64,000 nt of DNA from Nelumbo lutea (GCA_022828595.1 JAKGHH010000007.1:61864727-61928726); one strand, 5' to 3'. Shown: positions 1-10,776, counted from the stretch's first letter. Program-made: numbers and translations. The notes: generated by a model from the letters alone, not told the origin.

Positions 1-250
1 GTGGCTTTTTCTCTTATATATCCAGTGGGTCTTGAATCAGTCAAATTGGAGTTCGAATATGTGAATTAGGCCCAGATTACTAAACAATGCCAAAATTGTG
101 AAAAATCATCCGATTTGCCTTTCTTTGCTCCTAATGCCTTCTTTCATGCCCTAAACCGAAATACAAGAAATATGAGTCCAATTAAGTACTAATTAAGTAT
201 GCAAGACAGAATATTTGGGGATAAAAATGTGATAAATTCTACTCTCATCA
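1..250 (-). repeat. 3' LTR of element A (partial)
   Basis: These bases repeat the right-hand part of the LTR at 5336-5589 with scattered substitutions. The LTR starts, on the minus strand, with TGATGAGAGTAG directly after a polypurine tract. The rest of the LTR lies to the left of the window. Confidence 0.9.
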
Positions 251-270
251 AATCCCCCCACACTTAAACC
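251..270 (-). other. Polypurine tract of element A
   Basis: On the minus strand this reads AAGTGTGGGGGGATT immediately before the LTR start. It is the expected primer site for plus-strand DNA synthesis. The same tract precedes the 3' LTR of B, D and E. Confidence 0.85.
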
Positions 271-679
271 TTTGCTCGTCCTTGGGCAAGACAAAACTTT
301 AGCAAAACTAAAACGGGAAAAAACTGACTAATTACTGAAAATTTTGAGGTTTCCTCAATAAGATGCTTGCCCTCTCGCATGCCTTAATCCAGATTTTATA
401 ATCCCTCAATTGTCCACTTCTTCCTCCATCTTAACTTTGTCAAAGAATAATCTCTCATCACCAATCCTCATGCTCCCAAGTCGAATCAATAGTCAAGGGG
501 AGCAAGCATTTCATCGCATGAACATTTTAGGACTAAAGTAAGCATTCATTGCTTTAACAGATTCAAACTGCTAACTATCCTTAAAAAAACAAGGAATGTT
601 ATCTTGCTTATGCCTCACATCTCCACTATTTATCATGAGTTTAATGCATCAAAATGTGAAGCAGGGCTTGTGGTTCTAG

Positions 680-859
680 GGGTGAGTGCATTTTATGCTC
701 CATCTCACCCTTTTCTTTTGCTTTCGGTGTGAGTGCATTTTATGTTCCATCTCACACTAGCTCTTTTTCTCTTGGTGTGAGTGCATTTTATGCTCTATCT
801 CACACTAGTTCTCTCTCTTTTTTTTTCGATTTGAGTGCATTTTATGCTCCATCTCACAC
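680..859 (-). repeat. Four stem-loop repeats of element A
   Basis: Four copies of a 31-nt unit: a 7-nt arm, a nearly constant 17-nt centre (TGCATTTTATGCTCCAT on the plus strand) and the complementary arm. Arms are GGGTGAG/CTCACCC (680-686 with 704-710), GTGTGAG/CTCACAC (727-733 with 751-757, and 775-781 with 799-805), and a decayed fourth copy ending at 859 with only about 4 pairs left. The centre contains an inner GCAT/ATGC stem around TTT. The array lies between the protease/integrase remnant and the polypurine tract, as in the other Athila-type elements here. Confidence 0.8.
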
Positions 860-1190
860 TAGTTTTCTTTTTCTATTTATTATTATTTTATTTTTGATAT
901 CATCACCATTATCAACCCAATCCATGAACTCATTATCGTGGTCTCAACATGTCTAGCAAAACAAGTTCTAGAATAATCAAATAGGGGTATCAATGAGATG
1001 CCTTCTATAGCCAAAAAGTTCAGCTAGTCTTACTTGCATCCTTTCTTGTCTATTCCACCTAAGCACATGATTCATGATAGTTTTAAATTATTCAAAAACA
1101 AGTCTCTAGGGAGCAGAAATTTCAAAAAAAAGGTTAAAAAGTGATGATCTAAGCATGCTAGAGTAAATCCAGAAATTATCAATTTCCCTT

Positions 1191-1230
1191 AATCCCCCCA
1201 CACTTAAGGTATACATTGTCCTCAATGTAT
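1191..1230 (-). other. Internal polypurine tract and adjacent hairpin of element A
   Basis: A second copy of the polypurine motif (AATCCCCCCACACTTAAGG on the plus strand, 1191-1209) lies about 0.9 kb upstream of the terminal one. It is followed by a perfect inverted repeat, ATACATTG TCCT CAATGTAT, at 1211-1230. Elements B, D and E have the same pair at the equivalent place. It may act as an internal plus-strand primer site, which is an inference. Confidence 0.65.
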
Positions 1231-1441
1231 ATGACTTTTCGTAAGATAGAAAGATTTAGGGGGATTTCCCTGAACGCCTTGTTGAGGTCTTTGAGGTGTG
1301 AAATTAGCTGCTACACAATTAAGTTCCTAAGAGAAAAACACAATCATAAGTAGCTAAAAACAAAATGAAAAAGACTGAACTCAATGAGTTGCCTCCCACA
1401 AGCGCTCCTTTTAAGTCGTGAGCTTGACTTTCACCTTTCTT

Positions 1442-2653
1442 TCATGGCGGTTTCAAGGAGAGAATGGACCCATGGTGGATGGGTTGCTCTCTTTTAATAT
1501 AATGCATTAAATGATGCCCATTTACCTTGAATGTATTTCCCTTACCATTATGCAGTTCAATCGCTCCATGAGGGAATACCTTAGCCACTACAAAGGGTCC
1601 ACTCCACCTGGTTTTTAACTTCCGATGTTTCCCCCTCTCATCCTTCATGGGTGGATTTAAACCTGGAATAGGGGCCTGCACAATAGATGGGAGGAGTTTT
1701 GTGTAAGATGGAGGTAAACTAATAAAAGATGCATTATGAGTTGTAATTTCAAAAGAGTCTAACTCAGAAGTCAAATTTTGTAGTTCTAATTTCAGTACAA
1801 ACTTCTGCTCTGCTTGTTGCAATTGATTAGGACTACTGTTAAGTGCAACTTTTAGCATGTCTTCTGATTTAGATGTATCTACTTCAACTGCCCAAACATC
1901 AATGCAATCAATTGCATATATTTCATGTTCAATTGTGTTGGGACATTTCATGGTTTTAAATACATTAAACACCACTTCTTCACCATTGATACTAAGAGTA
2001 AGTAGATATTCTTTCACATCAATTAAAGCATTACCCGTAGCAAGAAAGGGTCTCCCTAGAATCAATGGCATTGTCCTATCTTCCTCCATATCCAACACAA
2101 TGAAATCAATAGGAATGATGAAATTACCCACTTTGACTAAAACATCTTCTACTATTCCCCTAGGATATTTAATGCTTCGATCAGCTAGTTGCAGGGTAAT
2201 AGTTGTAGATGTTAGTTCATGCAGTCCAAGTTTTTCAAAAATAGAATAAGGCATTAAATTTATACTAGCACCTAAATCACATAAAGCTTTTTCAAATTCA
2301 GTATTCCCTATGGTGCAAGGTATAGAAAAACTCCTTAGATCCTTAAGCTTTTGGGGCAATTTCTTTTGAAGAATGGTTGAACACTCTTCATTTAACTTCA
2401 CCATCTCACAATCCTCCCATTTGCTTTTGTTTGACATCACCTCCTTCAAGAATTTGGCATATTTTGGCATCTGTGACAATACATCAAGAAGGGGGAGGTT
2501 AATATGTATTTTTCTAAATACTTCTAAAACCTTCTCAAATTGTCTGTCAAAGTTAGCTTTCAAAATTCTTCTAGGGTAGGGGATAGGGAGTTTAATAGCA
2601 TCTAAATTCAGTTTAGGTGTACTCCCTTTAGTCTCCTTTTGCAAATCGGCCAC
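1442..2653 (-). CDS. Protease fused to integrase C-terminal tail, element A
   Basis: An open frame of 403 residues. The N-terminal part is the gag-protease linker (KFLKEVMSNKS). An Athila-type aspartic protease follows, with the active-site stretch ALCDLGASINLMPYS and the flap-side motif LILGRPFL. After LLPSIVQAP the frame passes directly through IPGLNPPMKDERGKHRKLK into TRWSGPFVVAKVFPHG, the C-terminal integrase segment also seen in D ([16 protein letters not shown]). Everything between, which in D spans RT, RNase H and the integrase core (about 2.7 kb), is absent. The fusion is in frame and has no stop. The true start is uncertain, because in an intact element this region is translated as part of a gag-pol polyprotein. 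It is unlikely to be a cellular gene. Confidence 0.75.
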   Translation of the reverse strand: MADLQKETKGSTPKLNLDAIKLPIPYPRRILKANFDRQFEKVLEVFRKIHINLPLLDVLSQMPKYAKFLKEVMSNKSKWEDCEMVKLNEECSTILQKKLPQKLKDLRSFSIPCTIGNTEFEKALCDLGASINLMPYSIFEKLGLHELTSTTITLQLADRSIKYPRGIVEDVLVKVGNFIIPIDFIVLDMEEDRTMPLILGRPFLATGNALIDVKEYLLTLSINGEEVVFNVFKTMKCPNTIEHEIYAIDCIDVWAVEVDTSKSEDMLKVALNSSPNQLQQAEQKFVLKLELQNLTSELDSFEITTHNASFISLPPSYTKLLPSIVQAPIPGLNPPMKDERGKHRKLKTRWSGPFVVAKVFPHGAIELHNGKGNTFKVNGHHLMHYIKREQPIHHGSILSLKPP

Positions 2654-2729
2654 ATCAGCTTCCTCATCATACTTCTGGATTTCGCCAACTGTCTTCCCAC
2701 TTCTTAAAGCTATGGCGTTTACTTGCTCT

Positions 2730-3986
2730 CTAGGATTCTTCTGTGTTGCTGGGTAGCCGTCCCTCTTTTCTTTCCGATAACAGATTCACAATGTGCCCCA
2801 TTTGAACTTCTAAGTTCTTGATCGATGCTTCATGTTCTTGGAATTTTGCTTCAGTAGCATTGATGAACTTAGAAATTATCTCTTCCAAATTATTCTTTTT
2901 TTCTTGTGGGGGCGATTGTTGTTGGAATCCCATGGGTGCCTTTTGCTAATTGTTGCTCCATGAAAAGTTTGGATGATTCCTCCACCCTGGGTTGTATGTG
3001 TTTGAGTAGGGATAGAAACTTAGCCTGCCAGTATGAGAGATAAAATTAGCATTCTCATGTGAAGTAAAAGGACTACCTAATGGACAATTAGAATTAGTAT
3101 GTCCTATTTGACCACAGAAATCACATGGGATGCTAGATGATGTATTTATTGTTGCAACATTAAGACTATCTATTTTTTTATTCAGATTAGCAAGTTGAAC
3201 AGATATAGTAGCAAAGGAATCGATATGGTGTACTCCCTTCTGTTTGACACCATCTCCTCTATTTCTCGTGATTGTGCCATCTGCAGCTGCATCAATAATA
3301 GAATGATTAGAGGGGGTAATGCCATTATAAAAGGTCTGAATTTGATGCCAAGTTGGTATCCCATGGTGAGGACACTTCCTAAGCATGTCCTTGAATCGTT
3401 CCCATGCTTCATACAAAGATTCCCTCTCAAATTGAGCAAAAGTAGTGATATCATTAATTCATTTTGCTGTTTTAGAGGGTGGGAAATACTTACCCAAAAT
3501 TTTTTGGGTTAGATCATTCCAAGTGGTGATACTTCCTGTAGGGAGTGAATTAAGCCAATCTTTAGCTCTATCACGCAATGAAAATGGAAATAATCTAAGC
3601 CTAATAGCATCATCACTAACTCCATTGTGTTTAAATGTATCACATATTTCTAGGAAGTTAACAATGTATGCATTAGGGTCATCACTTGGCAACCCACTAA
3701 ACTGAATACTTGTCTGAATCATCTGGATGATTGCAAGCTTGATTTCAAAATTATTAGCATGAATTGTGGGCTTGCAAATACTGGAAGTCGCCCCATCAAT
3801 GGTTGGACAGGCATAGTCCAAGAGGGTACGATTTGCTTCTACCATCTCTTCTTCAATCTCTATTGCTAGTTCACCAATTTGAACCTCCTTTCTCGCTTTC
3901 CCTTTGTTGGCCCTTTGTAATAAGCAAAGGGTCCTTGCGATTTCAGGATCGAATTATGCTAGTCCCTCTCTTCTAGTGCACGTCAT
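2730..3986 (-). pseudogene. gag of element A, broken
   Basis: The ATG at 3986 is in the position of the gag start of D but is followed by a stop after about 10 codons. The same frame continues through a retrotransposon gag domain (RLRLFPFSLRDRAKDWLNSL, then YEAWERFKDMLRKCPHHGIP) and a zinc knuckle of the form CX2CX4HX4C (CDFCGQIGHTNSNC). In-frame stops lie at 3456-3458 and 2943-2945, and a frame change near 2690-2730 separates it from the protease frame. The product would be the structural capsid/nucleocapsid protein. It is not translatable as it stands. Confidence 0.85.
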
Positions 3987-4116
3987 GCACTAGTAAATCT
4001 GAACAAAGCAAGAACTCGAACAAAAAAAAAAAGTAAACAAAATAAAATAATAAAAACTGAAATAAAAATCCAAATTAATCAAGGTTAACAAGTTCTAATA
4101 TTATTTTAGGATTAAA

Positions 4117-4134
4117 TCCTCGGCAATAGCACCA
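4117..4134 (-). other. Primer binding site of element A
   Basis: On the minus strand this reads TGGTGCTATTGCCGAGGA, beginning 6 bases after the LTR end. It differs at four positions from TGGCGCCGTTGCCGGGGA, the tRNA-Asp-type site present in D. It fixes the element's orientation and left LTR boundary. Confidence 0.8.
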
Positions 4135-4140
4135 AAAACT

Positions 4141-5589
4141 TGATAGCTATAAATATAAACCTAGCAAGTGCACTAGTTATCAAGTAGTATAAAAATATCG
4201 TTCCCATGAGGATTTAACAAAATAAGTATTTGAACAACAGTCTTTCCTAATTATATGGACAATCGAATTTCAGATTTGAGAATAAGAACTAATGACAAAT
4301 CAGAAAAAGGAAAACAAGAGCAGAAGTAACAATGCTGAAGTATGTAACGATTGATTGAATTCGCTAGGGCTTTCGGTCCACCTAACCATTCCAATGAATA
4401 TTAATGGATGAGATTATCCAAGATAATTTGTCATTCCCATAAGCTGAAGTCTTTCCAATTTTATTTAATATTTTCTCTCGAGATATACTAAAACTACTTC
4501 TATCAAGTAACCCATTGATCTCTCGACTAGAGTTCTCAAGATAGAAGCACATTAAGTCCAAGGAAAAAGCTATTATATTCAGATGAATCATGTTTATATA
4601 CCCCTATATACCATTCAATTCACACCATGAATTATGTAGTCAGCTATGTGAATTCCTCTCTCGATTCATTCACATACGCCTGATCAATTAAGAGATGGTC
4701 ACTCCTAATAGCATTAAGCACGACAATTCATAGACTATATGGAAATCAAGATCTTGAATAAATCAGAATAAAAATATATTCATTGATATGATTAGGCTTT
4801 GCACAACCCTAACTATAGATAAATCAATTCATACTAGCAGAAATAAAACAAACAAGAAGAAAGAAAGAACTCATGGTTTTGCCCTTGGAGTTGAGATCTC
4901 TTCTCCTTGCCGCCACCTCCTTCTTGCAGACTTCTTGCTTGATAGCTGGATTGCTCCTCTGCTTCTTGATGCCACTCTAATCTGCCCCCTACCCCTTTAT
5001 ATAGCTTAAGGGGAGGGGGTGGTCTCCTAATCTTTCTTGAAGTTAATCTCTCAAAAATAGAAAGACCTAGTCTAATTCTACTCTTATGTCTTTATCTAAT
5101 GAACTCAATCTCTTTATCTTTATGGGATTACATCATAAAATTATATCTGATAAGACTCTTCTCGGTTTCTTGTTCTTGGATTCATATTAGGCCTCCTTTG
5201 CGAATTGGGCTGTTGCCAGGCTTTTCTACAAGTTGGGCTTCAGTTGCGGATTGGGCCTTACTACGAATTTGTCCCAATTTCGTGCTCGGATTTGATTTCG
5301 ATGCAGGTTGAATCTATGAAATCCCAAAACATGAAAGTTATGGATTTTTCTCTTATCTATCCAGTGGGTCTTGAATCAGCCCAATCGGAGTTCGGATATG
5401 CAAGTTAGACCTAGATTACTGAACGGTGCCGAAACTATAAAAAATCATCCGATTTACTTTTCTTTGCTCCTAATGCCTTCTTTCATGCCCTCAACCGAAA
5501 TACAAGAAATATGACTCCAATTAAGTACGAACTCAGTATGCAAGACAGAATATTTGGAGGTAAAATTGTGATAAATTCTACTCTCATCA
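4141..5589 (-). repeat. 5' LTR of element A
   Basis: 1449 bp, running on the minus strand from TGATGAGAG to CTATCA. A TATA-like motif (CCTTTATATAGC on the plus strand) lies at about 4993-5004 and is followed on the minus strand by the presumed R-U5. The right 250 bases match the 3' LTR at the window start. Confidence 0.85.
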
Positions 5590-5603
5590 TAAGTCATAAG
5601 CAA

Positions 5604-5629
5604 GGGGGTGGGGGGGGGGGGGTGGGGGG
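5604..5629 (+). repeat. G-rich tract
   Basis: A nearly pure run of G with two T interruptions, next to the element A insertion point. The corresponding place in M2 (about 50930) also has a G run (GGGGGGCTTC), so the tract probably belongs to the Tat 3' untranslated region and later expanded by slippage. Confidence 0.8.
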
Positions 5630-6740
5630 ACAAACCTCACCCGTCCTGCACACTAACAATAATAAGGAATGACACTAATCTTATCACTGATATTTCACTC
5701 CCACATGAAGGCTCAGTGAGCCCTCTCATGTGATGAACAAAATCTTCCACTCATAATTAACCCTTAGGGCTATTTGTCTTGGCAAATGTGGTTGTGATAA
5801 ACTCTATCTTACACCTATTATTTGTACTATGACCAAACCCTGACCGTACCACCCACGAAGGGCCTCGCCTCCTTAAGGCATATCAGCTCTCGTTTCCCGC
5901 ATGGGTAGTAAAATTACACCCCCTTACAAAGTAATTCAACTCTTTTCTACAAATATCTGCACTAACACTCGCCTCACAGCTCCTTCCTTCTATACGGCAT
6001 TCATTCGCACTTGATAATGATTAGACATTGGGGCATTCCCTCTCTACAAATGTTAATTATCTACTTATCCACATAATGACATTCGATACAACTCTTTCAC
6101 ACCTGATAGTATCGCAAATACCGGCGCAACACTATCCACTTTTATGTTGCTTTCTCTAAACAATCTGCGATAAATTTCACTATGCTTGCATTAACACCGA
6201 ATCACGATAAAACCCTAGCTTACATTCATTAGCTATATTGGTCCATATACAATCGACGACGTCTAAACACTGAGTGTCTTCATCCAAAAATCTGCGATGA
6301 AGTCAACAACGTTTGGGTTAATCACTACAGAAATGAGAAGCGTATCTAATCGCCAGAATACAAGTGCAGCTTCACTCCTTGCCATTGCTTTAGACCCATG
6401 ACAAGCTTCCAACCTAGGGAGGCACGTCGATTTTACCATAGCAATGGGGAAGTCATAACGGAAATACTGTAATTTACAGCTCAACGTGAGAATTCCCCTC
6501 CATGTTTCACGTCTACTACACATTGGACGTCATGCGCCAAGGTTAGAAATTTCCTAACGATGCGATGAAGACACAAGCAAAATACGGATAATGGCATTGC
6601 TTAAACATGTCTCTCCTATGAATAACCAAGGGTATCAAAAAATAAAATCCAAACCTACTTCATGACAAAACTACAAAGATAACATAACTACAAAATTTCT
6701 TTACATCTATTCATTATAAGCACTTTGTTCTTACAAAATC
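5630..6740 (+). other. Tat 3' untranslated region, no ORF
   Basis: I see no coding region. The DNA is homologous to about 51000-51800 in M2, including the segments around GACAAACCTCACC and ACAAAGTAATTCAA. Repeated GCGATGAAG/GCGATGA words recur here and in the leaders of M1 and M2. It is decayed element sequence. Confidence 0.5.
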
Positions 6741-6745
6741 ATTGA

Positions 6746-7521
6746 TTACAAATTAGCCCATTCCTTCTTCAATGACTCTATACTTTTCAACGATGGTCCC
6801 CGAGCCTCAAAATCCTTCAGCTCCTTCACCTCCGCTTCACATTCAGCTACTATTTTCCGCTGGCGGCCGCACTCTTCCATGAGAGCTTCTAACTTCATAG
6901 TGGCCTTTGCCAGACTAGTCTCGGCTACCTTAAGACGGAAGCAAACGTCCCTCAATGATCGACCAAAAACCTGCTGCGATCCTCCAAGGCCAGCCTTCTA
7001 GAATACATGAGCCAGCGTGATAACTCGCTCCTCAACGTGCTCCATGTAAAAGCCAATGGCAGAGAAACACTCACAGGTCTTCAACCACCGAGCGAAGTCG
7101 AGCCAGGAAAGATGATTGTATGGCCGATTCATAATGTTATACATCATTGTCGCAACAGTATTTAAAGCCGGTCCGATGACTATAGGAGGGAGCTCTGAAG
7201 GTAACCAATCACCCCAAATTACAGCAATAGCAAACATAGCTACAGACTTTGACACCAAATATCTGTTAGTCGCTCGGCGCCCTTGGACAAAAACAGGACC
7301 CTGGGACATACGGCCTCGTAGCCCAATGGGGCCACGCTATTCCTGCTACAATATTCGATGAGTTCGTGACGAACCATCGCAAGCTCTTCATCGTGCGTTG
7401 AACCTTCAAATGGCAACTCCACTAGGGACAACACAGTAGAGCCAACAACTTTGCCTTCGACTGCGACGTTAGGGGACACATGAGTCCCAGCTTGTGAAGG
7501 TGTCAACGAAGCAGTGGCCAC
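6746..7521 (-). pseudogene. C-terminal half of antisense ORF, element X
   Basis: Minus-strand frames read through stops and shifts give an alpha-helical region (ALNTVATMMYNIMNRPYNHL, then FYMEHVEERVITLAHVF) and a coiled coil rich in A, E, K and L (KLEALMEECGRQRKI, then AECEAEVKELKDFEARGP). The same segment occurs at 56302-57139 and, more diverged, at 51826-52241. It lies antisense to the element's own reading direction, as Tat-lineage extra ORFs often do. Its function is unknown. The frame is broken between 6955 and 6998 and again near 7300. Confidence 0.6.
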
Positions 7522-9060
7522 CCCAAGGCTGTTCTCACAGGAAGGAGCCTGGGGGCCTCAGGCCTCAGCAGACCAAATACCAGGTTCAACCATCAAGCCG
7601 TTTCCGGGGGATGCAACAACGGACTTGATCCTCATAACTGAGCGGACAGCCGGAGCGCCACCACCCAAGTCAAATCATCTCCAGCAGCTCTAGTTAAATT
7701 AGCAGCTTCAAGACTAGGATTGGGGGGCTGCCGATGATTTTAGTTCCCCATTAATCGCTTCGATCAAACGTGGGCGATAATTAAGTTATGGTAGAAGCAT
7801 CTACGTTGAATGGGGCAATGCGATAAGACATAGTACAAAACGTTAGTAGCGACCAAATTACGTATTAGTAGCAAAATAATTAATAATAAATAAACCACGT
7901 ATACCTCCTATGTTCCATAAAAAGCAGCCTTCTGATTCCCCTGAACCAAGCCTGCACTCCCATCAGCCGTGACACAGCTTCAGAACAAAAAGTACTAACA
8001 TATAAGTTAGCTCACAAGCAGTCAAACACAAACGCTCGCCAGTCACTTCAAGACAACTAAAGACAAGAAGAATGGTAAAGGACAGAGCGATGATTACTAT
8101 GCTAGATCCACGCTACTCCAGGAGGGGCCACCGGGATCTTCGCCGCCCGCTCAGGAGGGCGTCACTGGGACCTCCCGCTGATTTGCTCAGAAGGAGCAAT
8201 AGGAACATTCCGCCGCCTTCTCAGAAGGGGCCACTGGGATTCCTGGCACCGATCAGCTCAGAACAGGGTCCATCGGGACCGTCCGCTCGCCTCTAGAACA
8301 TCACCGCGTCACTTCAGACTGAAAAGACAACAAGCAAATATAATGCTATGTAACCCACGAAAATAATAACGGTAAATACAAAAACGGAAACCAAGGGTTG
8401 GAAAAACCCGAGCGATGGCACCCTCTATAGACCTCCGCCTCTTCACGGCGGGCAGGGGTTCTATCCTTATAAAAAATCTTGAAAACCCACAAATAATGCA
8501 CAAAAGATATTAAAAAACTGAAGGGATTTGCAGCCCTGCCACCACTTCATAAACCTTGGCAACAGGGAACCTCAAGCATTCCAGGGAAGGTTAGACCATG
8601 ATTGCCTGAACCTAGAAAGACAAACCTCCCCTGAAGACTTTAAGAACTGTGCAACGCTAATTCATCTTAACCAAACTATCGCATGCACTTGGTCGGGACG
8701 GTATGGCGGCCAACTAAGCTTTGTTGGTGCGGTCAACATAGGCCACCACACCAAGCCAAGTCACATAGCCTCGCCATGAAGGTGCTGTAGGCGCTTTTCA
8801 CCTCCATGGCACACTATTGATCACCGCCTTCTGGAACTGGCACACCGACACAAAATGGACATTGCAAATGGCGATCGATTTGGGTAATACGGTCCTCCAT
8901 ATTAACCCATTCTATGGAGGCAAGCCTTGATGTTGATCTCGCTCATACTTGAAACTCTTGTGCTTGGTAGCTTGAAGCCAAATGCTTCCCCTTACAGACC
9001 TCGAGCACCATTTCTTCAGACTCGTCCTCTTCCATAGTGGCAATGGCAACCCAATAGGAG
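7522..9060 (-). pseudogene. Central part of antisense ORF, element X, heavily decayed
   Basis: No open frame longer than about 80 codons fits. Short stretches continue the antisense protein between the PMD-like part and the coiled coil, and a GC-rich block at 8100-8300 codes for Pro/Ser-rich low-complexity sequence in several frames. The equivalent region in M2 (52300-54400) is also the least conserved. I cannot define exact ends. Confidence 0.4.
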
Positions 9061-9680
9061 AGAGACGATGAGGTGTCACGTTGAGGTGTAAGCCTCATAA
9101 CAAGCAACATCCACAGATATGGCGTGCAAATGTAGCAGATATGCTTTTGTAAGTTTTAGTCCATTATCTGTTGCCACAGTGTCATCCATCTGCTCATAGA
9201 GATATCCCAAGAACATCTGAGGCCAAGGGCAACTGATGACCACTAGCAGCAAGAACGGCAAGTGGCACCAAGACCGTGCACAAACCGTAGTTAGGGAGAC
9301 CCAAAAAAAGAAAGTGGGAAGCACAAAACGTACCAATCGAGCAGTCAAGGTGGCTTTGAGTGTCTCATACCATTGAACCCCTCTCAACCGCACGAATTCG
9401 AACCAAAATTTCTAGCCACGACTCCAACTGGCATTTTCCCCCGAACAAAGTCCACCCTACGTCCTTGTAAGCAATGATTTCGGGAGGAAGAATTTTCATC
9501 ACAGAACTCCCTCAAGTTTGGAAGAATCGATTTGATGTTTTTGGAGGTGCTAAAGCAGATACAGCGCCCCCCAATCGGCAATGCCAATAGGGCAGCCACA
9601 TCTTCCTACCGTGATGGTGAACTCTCCAAACGCCCCCACGAATTGTCGTGGATGCAACAACACCAATGCTCCAACAAATG
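9061..9680 (-). pseudogene. PMD-like N-terminal part of antisense ORF, element X
   Basis: On the minus strand, GEFTITV appears in one frame and VAALLALPIGG in another, so a frameshift splits what reads FTITVEDVADLLALP in M2. That pattern (hydrophobic strand, then DVA, then LLxLP) is typical of the plant mobile domain. Downstream, FLGYLYEQMDDTV at about 9178-9216 also matches M2 (about 54480-54520). The product may be related to PMD proteins found in transposons and in MAIN-like plant proteins. The assignment is from motif recognition only. Confidence 0.55.
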
Positions 9681-9812
9681 CCACACATCACTTCACTCCC
9701 TCCCTACCAACAAGATTCATGTAACAATCCATGGATCTAGAGAAGACCAGAATCCGGTAGCATCCGACAATACAGGGGGTTTTCGAAGGTATACTCTACC
9801 CAAGTAGTAATG

Positions 9813-10148
9813 CTATTCAGGGGATCTTGATACATATCGGTCTTGGGTTTCTTGACACCGAGAGAGAGACCGATTGGATTTGTGGGTGTGTCCGGAGTTG
9901 CGCCCGTTAAATACTCCGGAACACCAGTTTAAACATTTATAATTTTTATCATTTCTCAAACAACTACTAACATAGTAAATAGGTGAGAATGACTCGTATC
10001 CACAAGGAAGCAAGTAAAAAATTAATATATACTTAGATTTGGGTAAGAGAATGCAATAAGGAATGGCAGAAAATATGAAAATAAAATCTATTATTACTGA
10101 AATTAAATGTTTCAAATTTAAACAAGACAATAAATAAAAATCAGAATT
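9813..10148. other. Possible LTR remnant beside gap
   Basis: AT-rich DNA with the phrase GACTCGTATCCACAAGGAAG. This resembles the conserved GTCGAATCCCACAGGGAG phrase near the ends of the Athila-type LTRs in this window. A near-perfect inverted repeat (GTGTCCGGAG with CTCCGGAACAC, 9887-9924) is also present. I cannot place boundaries, because the sequence runs into the gap. Confidence 0.3.
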
Positions 10149-10248
10149 NNNNNNNNNNNNNNNNNNNNNNNNNNNNNNNNNNNNNNNNNNNNNNNNNNNN
10201 NNNNNNNNNNNNNNNNNNNNNNNNNNNNNNNNNNNNNNNNNNNNNNNN
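10149..10248. other. Assembly gap of 100 N
   Basis: Exactly 100 undetermined bases, the usual placeholder for a scaffold join of unknown length. Element relationships across this point (X on the left, M1 on the right) are therefore not proven by continuous sequence. Confidence 0.99.
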
Positions 10249-10776
10249 TCAATTCTTCATGGATCAATATACGAAGGGATGAACAATTTTCCCTAATTTC
10301 TTTCAATTCCCCACAAGATTCACCCAAAAATGGGGTGGGATGAAAGATTTTTTCCGTTCCCTCCATTAGGGATGGGGATGGGGAGTTGCTCTCTATCCCC
10401 ACCCCAACATTTTTGCCATATCTGAATCAGTAATTCAAAAAACCAAAAAAAGTCATAAAAACTAAAAGGTTCCATATAGCTTTCCAAAGAACAAATGCGA
10501 GCGAACAACAAATTAATGAAAAGCATATTTGCATAAATCTATTACAATATCTGAAACCCAGCCATTTGAAACATTGCATATAAAATGACCTATTGAAGAT
10601 AGATTAATTGAATCATAAGGGTCTAAATCTTAAACTAAACTCAAAACTCATTAACAAATAGACTTTAATGCAAGGTAAGTTCGGAAAGCTAAAAGAAAAC
10701 GTTCTCTCTTCTATCTCTCTCTTTCTCGCAACCTACGTCGCAACGTTTTTCTCAGTTATCCATTTGCACGCAGTTA
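10249..10776. other. Unassigned non-coding DNA
   Basis: I see no coding or structural feature apart from a GGGATGGGGATGGGGAG stretch near 10368. The expected first 300 bases of the M1 5' LTR are not here, so this is either replacement DNA or the far side of a deletion. Confidence 0.5.

Larger units (their letters stand above)
1..5589 (-). mobile_element. Athila-type LTR retrotransposon A, non-autonomous, truncated by window edge
   Basis: This is a Ty3/Gypsy element read on the minus strand. From right to left it has a 5' LTR, a tRNA-Asp-type primer site, gag, aspartic protease, a short C-terminal integrase remnant, an untranslated region with stem-loops, a polypurine tract and the start of the 3' LTR. 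Reverse transcriptase, RNase H and the integrase catalytic core are missing, so it would need enzymes supplied in trans. The two LTR copies align over the visible 250 bases. The 5 bases outside the right end are TAAGT; the matching duplication lies outside the window. Its LTR differs from that of elements B, D and E, so it is a separate family. Confidence 0.9.
5590..9880 (+). mobile_element. 3' portion of Tat-lineage element X
   Basis: The segment is cut on the left by element A, so gag and pol are not seen. Its first kilobase matches, in order and orientation, the region of element M2 from about 51000 (for example TACAAAGTAATTCAA and the AAGGCA-containing blocks). An antisense coding region homologous to that of M2 follows. 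By analogy with M2, this is the stretch between integrase and 3' LTR of a Tat-type Gypsy element. Its right end is unclear and dissolves into an LTR-like remnant before the assembly gap. Confidence 0.65.

Noticed and set aside
680..859. Stem-loops as MITEs
   Set aside because: They are 31 nt, always at the same place in the elements, in regular arrays and without target duplications.
1857..2249. Plus-strand ORF of 130 codons
   Set aside because: It is the antisense shadow of the protease frame of A.
10118..10402. ORF across the assembly gap
   Set aside because: It runs through 100 N, so the frame is meaningless.
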